Positions 36,313 to 46,358 are shown, counted from the first letter of the stretch. The stretch: 64,000 bases of DNA from Nocardioides sp. CER19 (GCF_029846275.1 NZ_JARVWS010000002.1:868001-932000); one strand, 5' to 3'. A program made the numbers and translations. Notes: generated by a model not told the origin, from the letters alone.

Positions 36313-36719
36313 CCTTCGGGACTGTGGACGAGCTGCTCGAGGCGGCCCGTGACGGGCTGACCCGCCTGGCGCCGCAGCAAGCGGCGGACGCGGTGTCGGC
36401 CGGTGACCTCATCGTGGACATCCGGCCCGAGTGGCAGCGCCGTGAGGTCGGTGAGGTCCCGGGATCGCTGATCATCGAGCGCAACCACCTCGAGTGGCGG
36501 GTGCACCCGTCCTCCGACTCCCGGCTGCCTCAGGCCGACACCCCCCGGCGCTGGATCATCCTCTGCGCCGAGGGCTACAGCTCCTCCCTCGCCGCACATG
36601 CGCTGCGCTCGCTCGGCCTCGACGCGGCCGACGTCGAGGGCGGCATGCTCGCCTGGCGCGCGGCGGGGCTGCCGATCGTGGCCGGGCCGACCCCGGTCCA
36701 GCACGTGGTGGCGGGCTGA
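36309..36719 (+). CDS. rhodanese-like sulfurtransferase
   Basis: 136 aa, start GTG overlapping the remnant upstream. One rhodanese domain with the active-site Cys86 in ILCAEGYSSSLAA and the conserved RPEWQRREVGEVPGSLIIE near the N-terminus. It could move sulfur from a persulfide donor. It is followed 4 nt later by an ABC transporter operon. The family often follows cysteine dioxygenase, supporting the remnant reading. Confidence 0.85.
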   Translation: MTFGTVDELLEAARDGLTRLAPQQAADAVSAGDLIVDIRPEWQRREVGEVPGSLIIERNHLEWRVHPSSDSRLPQADTPRRWIILCAEGYSSSLAAHALRSLGLDAADVEGGMLAWRAAGLPIVAGPTPVQHVVAG

Positions 36720-36723
36720 GCGC

Positions 36724-37536
36724 ATGATCGAGTACAGGTCCATCGCCAAGACCTACGACGACGGGCCGGCCGCCGTCGGTGACTTCAGCCTGACCATCCC
36801 GTCGCGGACGACCACCGTCCTCGTCGGCTCGTCCGGGTGTGGCAAGACGACCCTGTTGCGGATGGTCAACCGGATGGTCGACCCGACGTCCGGTCAGGTT
36901 CTCATCGACGACGTCGACGTCGCGACGCGTGAGCCGGTCGCCCTGCGCCGCAGCATCGGCTACGTCATGCAGCAGGCCGGGCTGCTCCCGCACCGCAAGG
37001 TCGTGGACAACGTCGCGACGCCACTCCGCCTGGCCGGCGTACACAAGAAGGAAGCGCGGGAGCGCGCCCTCGTCGCGCTCGAGCGCGTCGGCCTCGAGGC
37101 CGACCTCGCGCGCAAGTACCCCGGCCAGCTCTCCGGCGGCCAGCAGCAGCGCGTGGGAGTCGCGCGCGGCCTCGTCGCCGACCCCAACATCCTGCTGATG
37201 GACGAGCCGTTCGGCGCCGTGGACCCGATCGTCCGCGCCGACCTGCAGCAGCAGATGCTCGAGCTGCAGCAGGAGCTGGGCAAGACGATCCTCTTCGTCA
37301 CCCATGACATCGAGGAGGCGTTCCTCCTCGGCGACCAGGTCGTCATCCTGCGCAAGGGTGGCGTGGTCGCCCAGGTCGGCACGCCCGCCGAGATCCTCGC
37401 GTCGCCGGCCGACGACTTCGTCAGCAGCTTCGTCGGGCTCGACAGGGGCCACCGCAAGCTGCGGATCAAGGAGGTCGACGGTCAGCAGGTCGTCGTCGAC
37501 GAGCAGGGCCGACCGACGGGCGTCCTCGCGCCATGA
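36724..37536 (+). CDS. betaine/choline-type (OpuC-like) ABC transporter ATPase
   Basis: 270 aa. Walker A VGSSGCGKTT at residues 34-43, signature LSGGQQQRVGVARGL, Walker B LLMDEPFGAVD, H-loop VTHDIEEAF. The residual C-terminal extension (REVDGQQVVVDEQGRP) is shorter than tandem-CBS OpuCA proteins, so sensing by CBS domains is absent. It powers uptake of osmoprotectants such as glycine betaine, choline or carnitine. The start ATG follows the rhodanese by 4 nt; the stop overlaps the permease start. Confidence 0.9.
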   Translation: MIEYRSIAKTYDDGPAAVGDFSLTIPSRTTTVLVGSSGCGKTTLLRMVNRMVDPTSGQVLIDDVDVATREPVALRRSIGYVMQQAGLLPHRKVVDNVATPLRLAGVHKKEARERALVALERVGLEADLARKYPGQLSGGQQQRVGVARGLVADPNILLMDEPFGAVDPIVRADLQQQMLELQQELGKTILFVTHDIEEAFLLGDQVVILRKGGVVAQVGTPAEILASPADDFVSSFVGLDRGHRKLRIKEVDGQQVVVDEQGRPTGVLAP

Positions 37537-38174
37537 CCTGGGTCCGGGCGAACCAGGACCGGCTCGTCGACCTGACGTGGCAGCACCTCTGGCTCAGCGT
37601 GCTGCCGGTCGTCCTCGGCTTCCTGCTGGCGCTGCCGGTGGGGTGGTACGCGAGCCGCTTCCGCGGTTTCCGCGCGCCGGCGCTGAGCTTCGGCGGCGTG
37701 CTCTACTCGATCCCGTCGCTGCCGCTGCTCGTCATCATCCCGAGCATCATCGGCACCAGCTTCCTCGACCCGATCAACGTGGCGATCACGCTGACCATCT
37801 ACGCCCTCGCGCTGCTCGTGCGCACTGTCGCCGACGCGTTCGGGCAGGTACCGGCCGAGGTGCTCGACTCCGCGTCCGCCAGCGGCTACTCGCGGTGGCA
37901 GCGGGCGTTCACCGTCGAGCTCCCGCTCGCGGGGCCGGCGATGCTCGCCGGGATCCGGGTCGCGTCGGTCTCGACCGTCAGCCTGGTGACGATCGGCGCC
38001 CTGGTGGGGGTGAGCAACCTCGGGTCGCTGTTCACCGAGGGCTTCCAGCGCTACTTCAACACCGAGATCATCGTCGGGATGGTGCTCGTCGTCGCACTCG
38101 CGCTGGTGCTGGATGCGTGCTGGGTCCTCCTCGGGCGAGTGCTCCTGCCGTGGGCGCGCGGGAAGGTCGTCTGA
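37533..38174 (+). CDS. OpuC-like ABC transporter permease 1
   Basis: 213 aa, five to six hydrophobic helices. The inner-membrane permease motif EVLDSASASGYSRWQRAFTVELPLAGPAMLAG is the EAA loop contacting the ATPase. Overlaps the ATPase gene by 4 nt and its stop overlaps the second permease (TGATG). Two unequal permeases in one operon are typical of OpuC/OpuB and ProWX-type betaine systems. Confidence 0.88.
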   Translation: MTWVRANQDRLVDLTWQHLWLSVLPVVLGFLLALPVGWYASRFRGFRAPALSFGGVLYSIPSLPLLVIIPSIIGTSFLDPINVAITLTIYALALLVRTVADAFGQVPAEVLDSASASGYSRWQRAFTVELPLAGPAMLAGIRVASVSTVSLVTIGALVGVSNLGSLFTEGFQRYFNTEIIVGMVLVVALALVLDACWVLLGRVLLPWARGKVV

Positions 38175-38821
38175 TGGGCGTCTTCGGCCAGACCTGGACC
38201 TGGTTCACGACCAGCGCGCAGTGGCACGGTGAGGACGGCATCCCGCACCGCTTCGTCCAGCACCTCGGCTACACCGCGCTCACGGTCGTCGTCGCCGTGG
38301 CCATCGCCGTGCCGCTGGGTCTCTGGATCGGTCACACGGGCCGGCTCCGCGGGCTCGCTGTCGGCCTCACCGGAGCGCTGCGCGCGCTGCCGACACTCGG
38401 GCTGCTGACGCTCGTCGTCCTCTGGCGGGGCATCGGGCTCACACCTCCGATCACGGCGCTGGTGGTCCTCGCGATCCCGCCGCTGCTCGCCGGCGCCTAT
38501 GCCGGGGTCGAGTCGGTGGACCGGCGTACGGTCGACGCCGCGCGGGGCATCGGCATGACCGAGTGGCAGGTGCTCACCCGGGTCGAGGTCCCGCTCGGGC
38601 TGCCGCTGCTGCTCGGCGGCCTGCGCTCCGCCGTGCTCCAGGTCGTCGCCACGGCGACCGTCGCCGCCTACATCGGTCTCGGCGGCCTGGGCCGCTACGT
38701 CATCGACGGCGTCGCCATCCGGGACTATCCGCAGATGCTGGGTGGTTCCCTCGTCATCGTCGTGCTCGCCCTCGTGCTCGACGGGACCTTCGCACTTCTC
38801 CAACGACTCGCACCAGCCTGA
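38174..38821 (+). CDS. OpuC-like ABC transporter permease 2
   Basis: 215 aa with about five helices. The EAA-type loop is VDAARGIGMTEWQVLTRVEVPLGLPLLLGGLRSA. The N-terminus has a pre-helix segment (MGVFGQTWTWFTTSAQWHG) as usual in the second OpuC permease. Stop is followed after 34 nt by the solute-binding lipoprotein gene. Confidence 0.88.
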   Translation: MGVFGQTWTWFTTSAQWHGEDGIPHRFVQHLGYTALTVVVAVAIAVPLGLWIGHTGRLRGLAVGLTGALRALPTLGLLTLVVLWRGIGLTPPITALVVLAIPPLLAGAYAGVESVDRRTVDAARGIGMTEWQVLTRVEVPLGLPLLLGGLRSAVLQVVATATVAAYIGLGGLGRYVIDGVAIRDYPQMLGGSLVIVVLALVLDGTFALLQRLAPA

Positions 38822-38855
38822 TCCGGCAGTACCCATCCGAGAAGAGAGAACGACC

Positions 38856-39779
38856 ATGAAGCTCACCCGTACCCTCGGCGCTCTCACGGCCGCAGTCCTG
38901 GCGCTCAGCCTCGCGGCCTGCGGCAACGATCCGACCAAGTCCGACGACTCGGGATCCTCCGGTGGGGGTGGCTCAAAGTCGATCGTCGTCGGCTCCGCCG
39001 CGTTCGGCGAGAGCGAGATCCTGGCCGAGATCTACGCCCAGGCGCTGAAGGCCAAGGGCGTCAACGCCTCCACCAAGCTCGACATCGGCGCGCGGGAGGC
39101 CTACATCGGCGCGATCAAGGACGGGACGATCGACCTCATCCCGGAGTACACCGGCAACCTGCTGCTCTTCTTCGACCAGAGCGCGACCGCGACGGCGCCC
39201 GACGACGTCAACACCGCCCTCGGCAAGGCACTGCCGAGCGGGCTGAAGGTGCTGACGCCGGCTCCGGGCGAGGACAAGGACTCGCTCAACGTCACCTCCG
39301 ACTTCGCCCAGAAGAACGGCGTCGCCTCGATCGCCGACCTCGCCCAGGTCAAGGGGCTGAAGCTCGCGGCGAACCCGGAGTTCAAGACGCGGGCCTACGG
39401 CATCCCCGGCCTCGAGAATGTCTACGGCATCAAGGACATCTCCTTCACGGCGATCAACGACGGTGGCGGTCCGGCGACCCTGAAGGCGCTCACCTCGGGC
39501 AAGGTCGACGTCGCCGACATCTACTCGACGACGCCGTCGATCAGCCAGAACAAGCTGGTGACGCTGGAGGACCCGAAGAACCTCATCGCCGCGCAGAACG
39601 TCGTCCCGCTCATCCGCGACGAAGCCGACAGCGACAAGGTGTCGCAGGCGCTCGACGCCGTCTCGGCGAAGCTGACGACGGAGGAGCTGCTCGCCCTCAA
39701 CACCGCCTTCGCGGCCGACTCCAAGCCGACGGCGGCCGACGTCGCGAAGGAATGGCTGCAGAAGAACGGGCTCGCCTGA
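38856..39779 (+). CDS. OpuC-like solute-binding lipoprotein
   Basis: 307 aa from ATG at 38856. Signal with lipobox LAAC and lipidated Cys22, then a Gly/Ser linker and an OpuAC-type binding domain (SIVVGSAAFGESEILAEIYAQ, EYTGNLLLFF, VADIYSTTPSI). Captures the quaternary-amine ligand outside the membrane. A strong hairpin terminator follows at 39802-39833, so the transcription unit ends here. Confidence 0.9.
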   Translation: MKLTRTLGALTAAVLALSLAACGNDPTKSDDSGSSGGGGSKSIVVGSAAFGESEILAEIYAQALKAKGVNASTKLDIGAREAYIGAIKDGTIDLIPEYTGNLLLFFDQSATATAPDDVNTALGKALPSGLKVLTPAPGEDKDSLNVTSDFAQKNGVASIADLAQVKGLKLAANPEFKTRAYGIPGLENVYGIKDISFTAINDGGGPATLKALTSGKVDVADIYSTTPSISQNKLVTLEDPKNLIAAQNVVPLIRDEADSDKVSQALDAVSAKLTTEELLALNTAFAADSKPTAADVAKEWLQKNGLA

Positions 39780-39801
39780 CGCCCGGCACATCAGCCCCAC
39801 G

Positions 39802-39833
39802 GCGGGCCGCTCTGTCTCCACAGAGCGGCCCGC
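39802..39833 (+). terminator. hairpin terminator of the transporter operon
   Basis: A perfect 14-bp stem (GCGGGCCGCTCTGT at 39802-39815 and ACAGAGCGGCCCGC at 39820-39833) with a CTCC loop, 22 nt after the operon's last stop. Only a weak T-stretch follows, as usual in GC-rich actinobacteria. Confidence 0.8.
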
Positions 39834-39945
39834 TGCTGCGTTCTCCCCAGGGCGCACGGCCGCGGACGGGGAGTGTCGGACGTGGTGCAGAAGGTCGGAG
39901 ACGAGCGGGTCCGTCGGGCCCGCACCCGACCGGAGGAGTGAAACC

Positions 39946-40428
39946 ATGAACGACACCCAGATCACTGTGCAGGGCTTCGTCGGCGGCGCCGTGTCGCTGA
40001 AGAAGGCGGGGGAGACCGAGGTCGCGACCTTCAGGCTCGGCTGCACGCCGCGCTACTTCAACCGCCGCACCGGGCAGTGGGTGGATGCGCCGACGCAGTG
40101 GTACACCGTCAACGCCTGGCGCGGGATGGCTCGCAACGTGGCCGGATCGCTCGTCAAGGGCGACGGCGTGTCGGTCGTCGGCCGGCTCAACGTCCACAGC
40201 TGGACGGCGCAGGACGGGGTCGAGCGCACGTCCCTGGAGATCGAGGCGACCTCCGTCGGCCACGACCTGCGCCACGGCACCACTCGCCTGGTGCGCAACG
40301 AGAGGGCGCAGCGCGAGGTCGCCGCGCCGGACGCCGGCGTCGGCGCGACCGGTGAGCCCGCCTCAGCGACCGCGGAGCCGCAGCCGGACCCGGTCGGCGA
40401 CTGGCGGGCCGACCCGTCAGCTGCCTGA
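39946..40428 (+). CDS. single-stranded DNA-binding protein paralogue
   Basis: 160 aa. OB-fold core is clear: ITVQGFVGGAVSLKKAGETE, FRLGCTPRYFNRRTGQW, TQWYTVNAWRGMARNVAGSL and GVSVVGRLNVHSW. The C-terminal tail ends WRADPSAA rather than the acidic DDDIPF-like tip used by SSB to recruit partners, so this is likely an accessory paralogue (an SsbB type), not the replicative one. The 3' end overlaps the opposite gene by 12 nt, tail to tail. The ribosome-binding site GGAGGAG precedes ATG at 39946. Confidence 0.86.
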   Translation: MNDTQITVQGFVGGAVSLKKAGETEVATFRLGCTPRYFNRRTGQWVDAPTQWYTVNAWRGMARNVAGSLVKGDGVSVVGRLNVHSWTAQDGVERTSLEIEATSVGHDLRHGTTRLVRNERAQREVAAPDAGVGATGEPASATAEPQPDPVGDWRADPSAA

Positions 40429-41280
40429 CGGCGCCCAGCTCGTCCAGACCGGCGACGTCGCGATCCGGGCCAGCTGGTCCAGCGTCAACGGGTTGCGGCT
40501 CGCGGACGGCGGGGCGGTCCACTTGCGCTGGGTCGAGTTCGCGGTCGCCGCGTAGACGACTCCACCCCGGGCCACGATCTTGACCTCGCGGTAGGTGACT
40601 CCGTGGTCGACCATCTCCAGCTCGCGCTCGACCACCCTGCCGGACGCGTCCGACCTGGTGGCGCAGGTCCTCACCTCGATGTCAGGTGAGCTGAGCTCAG
40701 GCGGGCAGCTGAGATCCTGGTCGCCCCATGTCTCGCCCTGGCTGACCGCCCCGTCGCGCTGCGCCTGGTCTGACAGCTGGGTGAGCATCACCTCGACGCT
40801 CCCCGGGCCGGTCCTGCCGGAGAGGGTGCCGGTCAGGTAGCCGATGACGACGTCGGACTCGCCAGGCGCATGGTCGGTGTTCGTCCGCTCGTACGACGTG
40901 AGGCTGACCCGCTGGGGGAGGAGGTCGGTGAGGCGGCTGGCGATCTCGGCGACCGGCATGTCCCAGTACCCCGGTTTGGCGACGAACGGCACCGAGTCGG
41001 CGGCCCGGTTGTGACCGCCGGCGTAGCCGTCGTCGCGTGCGGTGGTGTCGCCGCCGGTCAGGGGCACGGCGAACACCGCGACCGCCGCCGCGGTGGCCAG
41101 GCCACCGACTCCGACCAGCGCACTGCGCCGGCGGCGCAGTCGACGGCCGTCGACCGCCGCGCGGTCGTGCATCCGGCCGACCGGCACGTCCACGTCGTCG
41201 AGAGCGCGGGCCATGAGATCGCGGAGGTCGTCGAGGTCGGCCAGGTCGTCAGGGGTCAGGTCGTCGAGGTCAGTGCTCAT
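40417..41280 (-). CDS. sigma-factor-associated membrane-anchored protein, unknown
   Basis: 287 aa. An acidic N-terminus (DDLTPDDLADLDDLRDLMAR) is followed by a helix (SALVGVGGLATAAAVAVFAV, about 53-72), then an extracytoplasmic domain with no known fold. Two cysteines (LSCPPELS, RTCATRS) may pair. The start ATG overlaps the stop of an ECF sigma gene (ATGA), so it likely forms a regulatory pair with it, though it has no typical ZAS motif. An anti-sigma role is inference. Confidence 0.65.
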   Translation of the reverse strand: MSTDLDDLTPDDLADLDDLRDLMARALDDVDVPVGRMHDRAAVDGRRLRRRRSALVGVGGLATAAAVAVFAVPLTGGDTTARDDGYAGGHNRAADSVPFVAKPGYWDMPVAEIASRLTDLLPQRVSLTSYERTNTDHAPGESDVVIGYLTGTLSGRTGPGSVEVMLTQLSDQAQRDGAVSQGETWGDQDLSCPPELSSPDIEVRTCATRSDASGRVVERELEMVDHGVTYREVKIVARGGVVYAATANSTQRKWTAPPSASRNPLTLDQLARIATSPVWTSWAPSGS

Positions 41281-41777
41281 CGGGCGCTCCGGGGTGAGGT
41301 CGGAAAGGAGTCGGTGAGGAGTCCGCGCAGGGTGCGGAGGGCGCGCAGGCAGCGGTTCTTCACCGCTGCCTCGGACAGGCCGAGCTGGCGGGCTGTCTCG
41401 GCGACGCTGTGGTCCTCCCAGAACCGCAGGACCACGACCGCCCGGTCCAGCGGCGCGAGGTCGCGCAGGGCGGCCATGAGCGCGAGTCGCTCGCTCGGAT
41501 CGACGCCGGGCACCGGCACGTCGGTCGGCTCGGCCACGGCCAGCTCGGTGCTGCTGCGTCGGCGGCGGTCGGAGAGGAACGCCTTGAGCAGCACGCCGTG
41601 GACGTAGGCGACGGGGTCGTCGGCCGCGCGCACCCGCGGCCAGGCGACGTACGCCTTGGTCAGGGCCGTCTGCAGCAGGTCCTCCGCGGCGTGCGGCGAG
41701 GTCGTCAGCAGCAGAGCGCTGCGGTAGAGCTGGCCGGAGCGGGCGGCGACGAATCGCTCGAACTCGGTGTCGTCCAC
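41277..41777 (-). CDS. SigE-family (TIGR02983-like) ECF sigma factor
   Basis: 166 aa, GTG start at 41777 with a strong AGGAGGG site. Region 2: RSGQLYRSALLLTTSPHAAEDLLQTALTKAYVAW. Region 4: LRFWEDHSVAETARQLGLSEAAVKNRCLRALRTLR. It should direct RNA polymerase to an unknown regulon with the membrane protein just downstream as its partner. It is divergent from ettA with 66 nt between. Confidence 0.9.
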   Translation of the reverse strand: MDDTEFERFVAARSGQLYRSALLLTTSPHAAEDLLQTALTKAYVAWPRVRAADDPVAYVHGVLLKAFLSDRRRRSSTELAVAEPTDVPVPGVDPSERLALMAALRDLAPLDRAVVVLRFWEDHSVAETARQLGLSEAAVKNRCLRALRTLRGLLTDSFPTSPRSAR

Positions 41778-41843
41778 GTCCCTCCTGACGCTGCGGAACC
41801 CCGGTCAGGTCTCAGGTTGGTTTCGCCACTAGGCTTGCGACCC

Positions 41844-43526
<1,683 letters not shown>

Positions 43527-43535
43527 CCTCCCTGC

Positions 43536-43640
43536 CGCTGGTTGTGACGTGCGAGCGGCGCGAGCCTCGAAACCAAGGCCCTGTCGTATTCGGCCTGGTT
43601 TCGAGGCTCGTCGCTGGCGCTCCTCGCACCTCGACCAGCG
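43536..43640. repeat. palindromic dispersed repeat between ettA and marR-type gene
   Basis: Arms 43536-43580 and 43592-43640 pair around a core GAGCCTCGAAACCAAGGCC / GGCCTGGTTTCGAGGCTC, with looser outer pairing (CGCTGGT / ACCAGCG). The right arm is the same family as the unit inside ileS at 4696-4738. It lies at a tail-to-tail junction and may act as a terminator for both genes. Confidence 0.75.
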
Positions 43641-43645
43641 CCAGA

Positions 43646-44137
43646 TCAGGCCGGCGGGGTGCGCATCTCGATGGCGGGGTGGCACTCGACCAGGCGGTCG
43701 GAGACGGCGTTGAACACCCGGCCGACCGCGGCGAAGTCGTCAGAGGCGACGAGGTCGACGAGGTAGTCGCGCACGCCCGTGACGTGGAGGGGGGCCGCCC
43801 GGACGAGCAGGTCGTGGCCGTCCTCCGTCATCTTGGCGATGACGCCCCGCCCGTCCTCGGGTGACTCCGTGCGCTCGACCAGGCCGGCCTTCTGCATCCT
43901 GCTGATGGTGTGCGTGATCCGCGACCTGCTGTGGGCCATGGCATCGGCCAGCTGCGCCATCCGGAGCTGACCGTCGTTCTCCGAGAGTCGGACCAGGACC
44001 TCGTACTCGGGAAGCGAGAGGTCGAAGGTGCGGCGCAGGTCGGCATCGAGCCGATCCCGCAGCAGCGTCATGCCCATGAGCAGGGCGCGCCAGGACCGCT
44101 GCTCGTCCTGGTCCAGCCAGCGGGTGTCCTCGGTCAC
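43646..44137 (-). CDS. MarR-family transcriptional regulator
   Basis: 163 aa from a GTG at 44137. Winged-helix core: LSLPEYEVLVRLSENDGQLRMAQLADAMAHSRSRITHTISRMQ, and the wing ERTESPEDGRGVIAKMTEDG. It is directly downstream of a thiolase gene on the same strand (26 nt), so a role in lipid-degradation control is suggested. Ligand and operator are unknown. Confidence 0.88.
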   Translation of the reverse strand: MTEDTRWLDQDEQRSWRALLMGMTLLRDRLDADLRRTFDLSLPEYEVLVRLSENDGQLRMAQLADAMAHSRSRITHTISRMQKAGLVERTESPEDGRGVIAKMTEDGHDLLVRAAPLHVTGVRDYLVDLVASDDFAAVGRVFNAVSDRLVECHPAIEMRTPPA

Positions 44138-44163
44138 CGACCCAGTGTCCCAGAGCCCGGCGC

Positions 44164-45387
44164 TCAGACGCGCTCCAGGATCAGCGCCATGCCCATGCCA
44201 CCGCCGACGCACATGGTGATCAGCCCGGTGGTCTTGTCGTGCCACTCGAGGCTGTTGAGCATCGTGTTCTGGAGCCGGGCGCCGGTCATGCCGAACGGGT
44301 GGCCGACCGCGATCGCACCGCCGTTGACGTTGAGCCGGTCGATGTCGACGCCGAGGTCCTGGTACGACGGCACGACCTGCGCCGCGAACGCCTCGTTGAT
44401 CTCGACGAGGTCGATGTCGCCGATCGACATCCCCGCGTTCGCGAGGGCACGCTTCGACGCCTCGACCGGACCGAGGCCCATGATCTCGGGGGAGAGTCCG
44501 GAGACTCCCGTGGAGACGATCCGGGCGAGGGGCGTGATGCCGAGCTCGGCGGCCCTGGTGTCGGACATGATCACGACGGCGGCCGCGCCGTCGTTGAGTG
44601 GGCAGCAGTTGCCGGCGGTGACGACGCCGTCGGGCCGGAAGACCGGCTGCAGCTGGGAGATGGCGTCGTAGGTGACCCCGGCGCGCGGGCCGTCGTCCGC
44701 GGAGACGACCGTGCCGTCGGGCGCGGTCACCGGAGTGATCTCGCGGGCCCAGAAGCCGTCGGCGATGGCCTTCTCGGCCAGGTTCTGCGAGCGCACCGCG
44801 AACTCGTCGAGCTCCTTGCGGTCCAGGCCGCGGAGCGTGGCGACGTTCTCGGCGGTCTGCCCCATGGCGATGTAGACGTCGGGCAGCCGGCCGTCCTCGC
44901 GCGGGTCGTGCCAGCTGCCGGCGGCGTTGCCGGCCTCGGCGGTGGACTTGGTGCGCGCGGTGGCGTCCGCGAACAGCGGGTTGTTCGTGTCCGGCCAGTG
45001 GTCGGAGGTGCCCTTGCTGAAGCGCGAGACCGTCTCGACACCGGCGGAGACGAACACGTCGCCCTCGCCGGCCATGATGGCGTGGAAGGCCATCCGTGTC
45101 GTCTGCACGGAGGACGAGCAGTAGCGGGTGACGGTCGTGCCGGGCACATTGTCGTAGCCGAGCAGCACGGGGACGTTGCGGCCCATGTTGTTTCCGGACT
45201 CGCCGCCCGGCAGGCCGCACCCGAGCAGGAAGTCGTCGATCGTGTTCGGGTCGAGCTGCGGGACCTTGTCGAGGGCCGCCTGCGCGATCAGGGCCGTCAG
45301 GTCGTCGGGGCGGAAGTCCTTGAGGGATCCCTTGTTGGCGCGCCCGATGGGGGAGCGGGTCGCAGAGACGATGACGGCTTCGGGCAT
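44164..45387 (-). CDS. acetyl-CoA C-acyltransferase (thiolase)
   Basis: 407 aa. Nucleophile Cys90 in TRYCSSSVQ; later VNVNGGAIAVGHPFGMTGAR (His) and the C-terminal MCVGGGMGMALI with the second Cys. It performs the last step of fatty-acid beta-oxidation or the reverse condensation. Ribosome-binding site GGAGAG before ATG 45387. A 14-bp perfect palindrome lies 15 nt upstream. The divergent thioesterase gene shares the promoter region. Confidence 0.93.
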   Translation of the reverse strand: MPEAVIVSATRSPIGRANKGSLKDFRPDDLTALIAQAALDKVPQLDPNTIDDFLLGCGLPGGESGNNMGRNVPVLLGYDNVPGTTVTRYCSSSVQTTRMAFHAIMAGEGDVFVSAGVETVSRFSKGTSDHWPDTNNPLFADATARTKSTAEAGNAAGSWHDPREDGRLPDVYIAMGQTAENVATLRGLDRKELDEFAVRSQNLAEKAIADGFWAREITPVTAPDGTVVSADDGPRAGVTYDAISQLQPVFRPDGVVTAGNCCPLNDGAAAVVIMSDTRAAELGITPLARIVSTGVSGLSPEIMGLGPVEASKRALANAGMSIGDIDLVEINEAFAAQVVPSYQDLGVDIDRLNVNGGAIAVGHPFGMTGARLQNTMLNSLEWHDKTTGLITMCVGGGMGMALILERV

Positions 45388-45402
45388 GGCGCTCTCCAGT
45401 GA

Positions 45403-45416
45403 TTACTCGCGAGTAA
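45403..45416. promoter_or_regulatory. palindromic operator TTACTCGCGAGTAA
   Basis: A perfect 14-bp palindrome between the divergent thiolase and thioesterase genes, 15 nt from the thiolase ATG. TetR-type lipid regulators in actinobacteria bind similar TTACT-N4-AGTAA sites (from memory). The local MarR protein is another candidate. Confidence 0.65.
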
Positions 45417-45459
45417 CGAAGGTCCTCGGCACCCTACAGGGGCACCGGTCCGCCACGGT

Positions 45460-46341
45460 ATGCCGGATGACAGACTCACGCACGTGCGCCACCTCTACGA
45501 GTGCCCGATGCGCTGGGCCGACCTCGACATGCTCGGCCACGTCAACAACGTGACGTATGTCGACTACCTGCAGGAGGCGCGGGTCGACATGCTGCGCATC
45601 CACGCGCGCAGCCGGCAGACCGACAACCTCGCCGAGGGCGTCGTGGTGGTCAGCCACCAGGTCCACTACGTCGCGCCGCTGCTCTTCGACTTCACCCCCG
45701 TGCTGGTCGAGGTCTGGGCGACCGAGATCCGTCCGGCGAGCTTCACGCTCGCCTACGAGGTCTTCCGCGAGGTCGCCGGGGAGCGCACCGTCCACCTCCG
45801 GGCCACCAGCGTGCTGGCGCCGTACGTCTTCGCCACCGAGCGGCCCCGGCGCATCACGCCCGAGGAGCGCGCGTCGCTGGAGCCCTACCTCGAGCCCGCG
45901 GAGACACCCACGACCGCGTTCGGCGAGCCGCACCGCACCGAGCTCGGCCACTACCCGCTGCACGTGCGCTTCTCGGACGTTGACGCCTACGGGCACGTCA
46001 ACAACGTGAAGTACTTCGAGTACTTCCAGGAGGCGCGGGTCTCGGCGGTCGGCAAGCTGCGCCAGCGCGTCGACATGACGTCGGCGCCGGCGATGGTCGT
46101 CGCGCAGTCGGACGTCGCCTACCGTCGCCCGATCCTGTTCCGGCCCGAGGCCTACGACCTCAACACGTGGATCTCCCGGCTCGGCCGGAGGTCCATGGTG
46201 ATGGAGGCGGAGATCCTCGCCGAGGACGAGCTGCTCGCCCGCGGCCGTTTCGTCATGGTGTTCTTCGATCCCGCGACCGAGCGCAGCACCGAGCCGCCGG
46301 CCGAGCTCCGAGAGGTGCTCGCCGAGCTCGTCGCCGGCTGA
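45460..46341 (+). CDS. double-hotdog acyl-CoA thioesterase
   Basis: 293 aa with two 4HBT hotdog domains in tandem: ADLDMLGHVNNVTYVDYLQE near residue 20 and SDVDAYGHVNNVKYFEYFQE near residue 175. Both carry the conserved Asp and His-Val-Asn-Asn active-site residues. Both halves look active, unlike eukaryotic-type pairs where one site decays. It releases free acids from acyl-CoA. Divergent from the thiolase across a palindrome (45403-45416). Confidence 0.9.
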   Translation: MPDDRLTHVRHLYECPMRWADLDMLGHVNNVTYVDYLQEARVDMLRIHARSRQTDNLAEGVVVVSHQVHYVAPLLFDFTPVLVEVWATEIRPASFTLAYEVFREVAGERTVHLRATSVLAPYVFATERPRRITPEERASLEPYLEPAETPTTAFGEPHRTELGHYPLHVRFSDVDAYGHVNNVKYFEYFQEARVSAVGKLRQRVDMTSAPAMVVAQSDVAYRRPILFRPEAYDLNTWISRLGRRSMVMEAEILAEDELLARGRFVMVFFDPATERSTEPPAELREVLAELVAG

Positions 46342-46358
46342 GACCTCTCGCGACCCCG

